A stretch of 10,952 bases of DNA from JBBQYA01 sp038209155 (GTDB lineage Bacteria; Bacteroidota; Bacteroidia; Sphingobacteriales; Sphingobacteriaceae): positions 1 through 10,952 of the forward strand of contig JBBQYA010000091.1 in the NCBI GenBank assembly GCA_038209155.1. Direction: 5' to 3'. Shown here in pieces: positions 7,812-10,952 of the stretch; positions within the stretch are counted from its first letter, which is position 1, and the number at the start of each line of letters is the position of its first letter. Under the pieces are notes generated by a model. It did not search any database and was not told the DNA's origin. It was given only the letters and a program-made list of their open reading frames with translations. A program made the position numbers and the translations under genes.

Positions 7812-9095
7812 ATGAAAGTTGATGTACTGTTAGGGTTGCAATGGGGTGATGAAGGCAAAGGTAAAATAGTTGATGTTTTATGCCCTCAATATGATGTGAT
7901 TGCTCGTTTTCAAGGTGGGCCAAATGCTGGGCATACGCTAGAATTTGATGGAAATAAATATGTGTTAAATACTATACCATCAGGAATTTTCAATCCTAAT
8001 ACTATTAATTTAATTGGTAACGGAGTAGTAATAGACCCAGCAACTTTACAAAGAGAAATAGAAAATTTAGTTAAAGCAGGAGTAGATGCTATTGGCTCTG
8101 GAAAATTATTAATTGCCCGAAGAGCACATTTAATTTTACCTACTCATCGATTATTGGATGCCGCCTCAGAGTCTAAAATGGGATTGCAAAAAATTGGATC
8201 CACTTTAAAAGGAATAGGACCAACTTATGCAGATAAAATTGGAAGAAATGGATTGAGAGCAGGAGATATTATGTCTCCAGATTTTATGACTCGATACAAA
8301 AAACATAGAGATGCACATTTAAGATTGCTGGATGAGCAACGTTTCGAGTATAATTTACAAGAGTTGGAACCACAATTTCTTGAAGGATTAGAAATGATGC
8401 GAAAAATAAAGCAAGTAGATGGAGATCATTTTATCAATCAATGTTTGCGAGATGGTAAAAAAATATTAGCCGAAGGAGCTCAAGGAACCATGTTGGATGT
8501 AGATTTCGGATCTTATCCTTACGTTACTTCTTCCAATACCACCACTGCAGGTGCTTGCACTGGTTTAGGAATAGCGCCTTCTAAAATTGGAGAAGTAATT
8601 GGAATTTTCAAAGCATATTGCACAAGAGTTGGAGGTGGCCCATTCCCAACGGAATTAGAAAATGAAATTGGAGAAAAACTCAGGAAAATAGGTAGCGAGT
8701 TTGGTGCTACCACTGGCCGACCGAGGAGATGCGGTTGGATAGATTTACCTGCTTTGAAATATGCAATTATGTTAAATGGAGTTACCAAAATGGTAATGAC
8801 CAAAGCAGATGTTTTAAGTGGTTTTGAGAAAATTGAGGTTTGTACACATTATATTTCTGATGGGGAAAAAATCGATTATATGCCTTATGACATTGTGAAT
8901 TCGCATGTGCAACCTGTGTATTTAGAAATGGAAGGCTGGAATGAAAATCTTACTGGGATAGATAATCCAGAACAAATACCGACAACACTTGCAAACTATA
9001 TTTCTTATTTAGAAAATGAATTGGGTGTTCCTGTCAATTATTTATCTGTTGGACCAGATCGGAAACAAACTTTGACCTTAAAGCTTAGTTTTTAA
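7812..9095 (+). CDS. purA: Adenylosuccinate synthase
   Basis: Condenses IMP with aspartate using GTP to give adenylosuccinate, the first committed step to AMP. At 427 residues it has the normal length. Motifs: QWGDEGKGK (10-18) with catalytic Asp13; GGPNAGHT (35-42) with catalytic His41, the same numbers as in E. coli; GIGPTYADK in the IMP-binding region; EGAQGTMLDVDFGSYP; TTGRPRRCGW; and TKADVL (330-335), where Asp333 matches the guanine-specificity aspartate. The reading frame is open further upstream to an ATG at 7710, but that would overlap fur and add 34 non-homologous residues, so the ATG at 7812 is the start. No Shine-Dalgarno is visible; the leader is A-rich. pabB begins 2 bases after the stop. 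Confidence 0.98.
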   Translation: MKVDVLLGLQWGDEGKGKIVDVLCPQYDVIARFQGGPNAGHTLEFDGNKYVLNTIPSGIFNPNTINLIGNGVVIDPATLQREIENLVKAGVDAIGSGKLLIARRAHLILPTHRLLDAASESKMGLQKIGSTLKGIGPTYADKIGRNGLRAGDIMSPDFMTRYKKHRDAHLRLLDEQRFEYNLQELEPQFLEGLEMMRKIKQVDGDHFINQCLRDGKKILAEGAQGTMLDVDFGSYPYVTSSNTTTAGACTGLGIAPSKIGEVIGIFKAYCTRVGGGPFPTELENEIGEKLRKIGSEFGATTGRPRRCGWIDLPALKYAIMLNGVTKMVMTKADVLSGFEKIEVCTHYISDGEKIDYMPYDIVNSHVQPVYLEMEGWNENLTGIDNPEQIPTTLANYISYLENELGVPVNYLSVGPDRKQTLTLKLSF

Positions 9096-9097
9096 AA

Positions 9098-10366
9098 TTG
9101 AAAATAAATTATAACGAAACTATTTATTCTAAACTTTTTGAGTTTGCAAAAGGCTTTCAACAAGTTTGTATCTTAAATAGTAATGGGTATAAATCTGCCT
9201 ATTCAAAATATGAAGCTGTTTTTGCATATTCCAATAAGGATTTTAATCCTGTAAGCACGTTTGAAGATTATAAAAAAATTTGTCTGCAATCTGATTCTTG
9301 GATTTTTTCTGCATTATCTTATGATGTAAAAAATGATTTCGAAAAGCTGAAATCTGAGAATGAAGATTTAATTCAATTTCCTAAAATAGATTGTTTCTTT
9401 CCGGAAATTTTGATTGTAGTGAATGATAATTTTGCTGAAATAATTTATCCTAAAGAAGAAAAGGATCAGCAAAAGTTGATTGATCAACTAGAAAATATTT
9501 CTTTGATTAAAAATGGTGAAAATGATTTCTCAACTATTAATCTTAAAGCAAAAATCGAAAAAGAGGAATATATTTCAATGGTGAATGAAATTAAAAAACA
9601 CATTCAGGCTGGTGATATTTATGAAATGAATTATTGCCAAGAATTTTATTCAAATTCTATTTTACTTAATCCATATTCACTTTATCAAAAACTAAATACC
9701 ATTGCTCCTGCCCCATTTTCTTGCTTTTATAAAACGAAAGATCATTATATATTATCGAGTAGCCCAGAACGATATTTACAAAAAACGGGTGCTAAAATAG
9801 TTTCGCAACCCATAAAAGGAACGATAACTCGGCTGGTAAATGAGATTGAAGATTTAAATCAGAAAAATATTTTATTAAACGATCCAAAAGAAAAAAGCGA
9901 AAATGTAATGATTGTAGATATGGTAAGAAATGATTTATCTAGAACTGCAAAAAGAGGAAGTGTACAGGTGGATGAACTTTTCGGAATTTATGCTTTTCGA
10001 CATGTTTATCAAATGATTTCTACCATTTCATCTGAGTTAGATGATGACTTTAATTTAATGGATGTAATTCAAACTACTTTTCCGATGGGATCTATGACGG
10101 GAGCTCCAAAAATTAGAGCAATGCAATTAATCGAAAAATTCGAAAAAAGCAAAAGAGGAATTTATTCTGGAACAATCGGCTATATTGATGAGAAAAAAAA
10201 TGCAGATTTCAATGTGATTATTCGTTCTATACTTTACAATCAAAAGACAAAAACCTTGTCTTTCCAAGTTGGAGGAGCCATAACAGCATCTTGCCAAGCC
10301 GAAAAAGAATATTCGGAATGTTTGCTAAAAGCTAAAGGAATATTGAAAGCTTTGGGTTTGAATTGA
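9098..10366 (+). CDS. pabB: Aminodeoxychorismate synthase component I (PabB type)
   Basis: Chorismate-utilising enzyme of 422 residues that converts chorismate to 4-amino-4-deoxychorismate for p-aminobenzoate and folate synthesis, with ammonia from a separate glutaminase (PabA/TrpG). A divergent N-terminal region (1-150) precedes the chorismate-binding domain: GDIYEMNYCQ (172-181), SPERY (222-226), QPIKGT with Lys240, ENVMIVDMVRND, FPMGSMTGAPK (328-338), and GTIGYIDEK. The PIKGT lysine separates PabB from anthranilate synthase TrpE, which has alanine there, so PabB is preferred. No glutaminase or lyase domain is fused. The start is TTG at 9098: no in-frame ATG occurs until within the chorismate domain, and TTG places the gene 2 bases after the purA stop, pointing to translational coupling. 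A trpE-type function is the main alternative. Confidence 0.9.
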   Translation: MKINYNETIYSKLFEFAKGFQQVCILNSNGYKSAYSKYEAVFAYSNKDFNPVSTFEDYKKICLQSDSWIFSALSYDVKNDFEKLKSENEDLIQFPKIDCFFPEILIVVNDNFAEIIYPKEEKDQQKLIDQLENISLIKNGENDFSTINLKAKIEKEEYISMVNEIKKHIQAGDIYEMNYCQEFYSNSILLNPYSLYQKLNTIAPAPFSCFYKTKDHYILSSSPERYLQKTGAKIVSQPIKGTITRLVNEIEDLNQKNILLNDPKEKSENVMIVDMVRNDLSRTAKRGSVQVDELFGIYAFRHVYQMISTISSELDDDFNLMDVIQTTFPMGSMTGAPKIRAMQLIEKFEKSKRGIYSGTIGYIDEKKNADFNVIIRSILYNQKTKTLSFQVGGAITASCQAEKEYSECLLKAKGILKALGLN

Positions 10367-10400
10367 AATTGGTTTGATTGATTGATTTAATTAACATTTA

Positions 10401-10435
10401 TCAAAAGGATTAAATCTAAAACTTTGAATTTTTTT
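10401..10435 (+). terminator. Weak candidate terminator after pabB
   Basis: TCAAAAG (10401-10407) can pair with CTTTGA (10422-10427) with one bulged A, and a run of seven T follows at 10429-10435. The stem is short and AT-rich, so strength is doubtful, but the position, 35 bases after the pabB stop and before a gene with its own likely promoter, suits an operon end. Confidence 0.35.
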
Positions 10436-10453
10436 GTGATTTAAAACAAAAGG

Positions 10454-10493
10454 TATATAATCTTATCTAAAAAATTTTGCAATTATATAATCT
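10454..10493. repeat. Direct repeat TATATAATCT, two copies 30 bases apart
   Basis: TATATAATCT occurs at 10454-10463 and again at 10484-10493, a start-to-start distance of exactly 30 bases, in the spacer between pabB and the last gene. Spacing near three helical turns could suit a pair of protein-binding sites, but the motif is AT-only apart from one C and may be chance. Confidence 0.4.
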
Positions 10494-10536
10494 AAGTTTA
10501 TCGGGCTGTTCAAGCAAATAAATTTAATTATTTTAG

Positions 10537-10570
10537 TTGTATTACTGGGTAAAAAGTGTAATTATTTTCG
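10537..10570 (+). promoter_or_regulatory. Candidate promoter of the right-end gene
   Basis: TTG at 10537-10539 is followed after 23 bases by TATTTTCG (10563-10570), one mismatch from TAnnTTTG. The spacing is at the upper limit for Bacteroidota promoters. It lies 23 bases before the ATG at 10594, giving a short leader. Sequence match only. Confidence 0.3.
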
Positions 10571-10593
10571 TTACTTAGTTTAAAATCTACCCG

Positions 10594-10952
10594 ATGAAAC
10601 TCCTTTTGACTTTATTATTTTTATGCTATTCTTACGCACTTTTTGCACAAGATTCCATTTCAAAACCAAAAACGGGAAAAGTATTAGTTTATGTCTCTGA
10701 ATCAAAAGTTAAAATGATTTTGGATAGTACAACTGCCATTTCTGAAAATCAATTACTAACTTTAGATTCTGGAATCCACTCAATACTTTTTACAAAGAAA
10801 TATCATGTATCAATAAATAGATCATTTAGGATATATGAAGATTCTATTATAAGAATAAGACAAAGGATGAAAAAAAGAGAATATGGTAAAGAGCTAACTA
10901 AACATAGATTTATTTCTGCTGGAATTATTCTCCTTCCACTTACGGGTGGTAT
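10594..10952 (+). CDS. Secreted or membrane-anchored protein with PEGA-like segment, 3' end outside window
   Basis: An open frame from the ATG at 10594 runs to the window edge without a stop: 119 complete codons plus two bases. Residues 1-19 form a typical signal peptide (MKLLLTLLFL then CYSYALFA) with probable cleavage before Gln-Asp. Residues about 28-90 begin GKVLVYVSESKVKMILDS and contain LDSGIHSILFTKKY. This resembles PEGA-type surface repeats in layout: a beta strand, a presented residue pair, then a glycine before a His-Ser strand. A lysine/arginine-rich stretch (about 86-102) precedes a hydrophobic segment beginning FISAGIILLPLTGG, which may be a membrane helix. The mature N-terminal part should be periplasmic. 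No enzymatic motif is visible. The gene is real by signal peptide and codon use, but the family call is tentative and the C-terminal part is unseen. Confidence 0.65.
   Translation, partial: MKLLLTLLFLCYSYALFAQDSISKPKTGKVLVYVSESKVKMILDSTTAISENQLLTLDSGIHSILFTKKYHVSINRSFRIYEDSIIRIRQRMKKREYGKELTKHRFISAGIILLPLTGG

Noticed and set aside
8519..8803. Minus-strand open frame inside purA
   Set aside because: It is antisense to conserved purA motifs and shows no signal, domain or upstream promoter.
10374..10388. Short tandem TTGA repeat after pabB
   Set aside because: Only about three units; common in AT-rich spacers and too short to call a functional repeat.

Overview
The window is AT-rich (roughly one third G+C by eye) and reads as core chromosome of a member of the Bacteroidota. 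Supporting this are the pyrG-yidC pair, a DUF4294 protein (a family I know only from this phylum), a long Rel enzyme next to fur and purA, start codons without a clear Shine-Dalgarno sequence, and promoter -7 boxes of the TAnnTTTG type. The class or genus cannot be decided from the sequence alone.

Layout: positions 1-150 are an upstream region with a good -7 box and two small hairpins. Next come pyrG (CTP synthase) and yidC (membrane protein insertase), separated by 26 bases and probably one transcription unit. A 13-bp perfect inverted repeat lies between yidC and the opposing gene pair and fits a bidirectional terminator. On the minus strand, a DUF4294 secreted protein is followed, 1 base later, by a glutathione-peroxidase-family gene. 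A 151-base divergent region leads to a plus-strand run: rel/rsh ((p)ppGpp synthetase/hydrolase), fur (metal-responsive repressor), purA (adenylosuccinate synthase) and pabB (aminodeoxychorismate synthase component I). After 227 bases of AT-rich spacer, a secreted or membrane-anchored protein with a PEGA-like segment starts at 10594 and runs off the window end.

The genes share a nucleotide theme. PyrG makes CTP and PurA makes the AMP precursor. PabB feeds folate, which supplies one-carbon units to purine synthesis. Rel makes and degrades the alarmone that is known to inhibit PurA and GTP synthesis in other bacteria. YidC, Gpx and Fur add envelope assembly, peroxide defence and metal control. 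All complete genes look intact, with their diagnostic residues present. I see no mobile element, CRISPR array, RNA gene, phage gene or defence system, and nothing that convincingly points to a new multi-gene system. The least explained parts are the DUF4294 gene and the unfinished gene at the right end.
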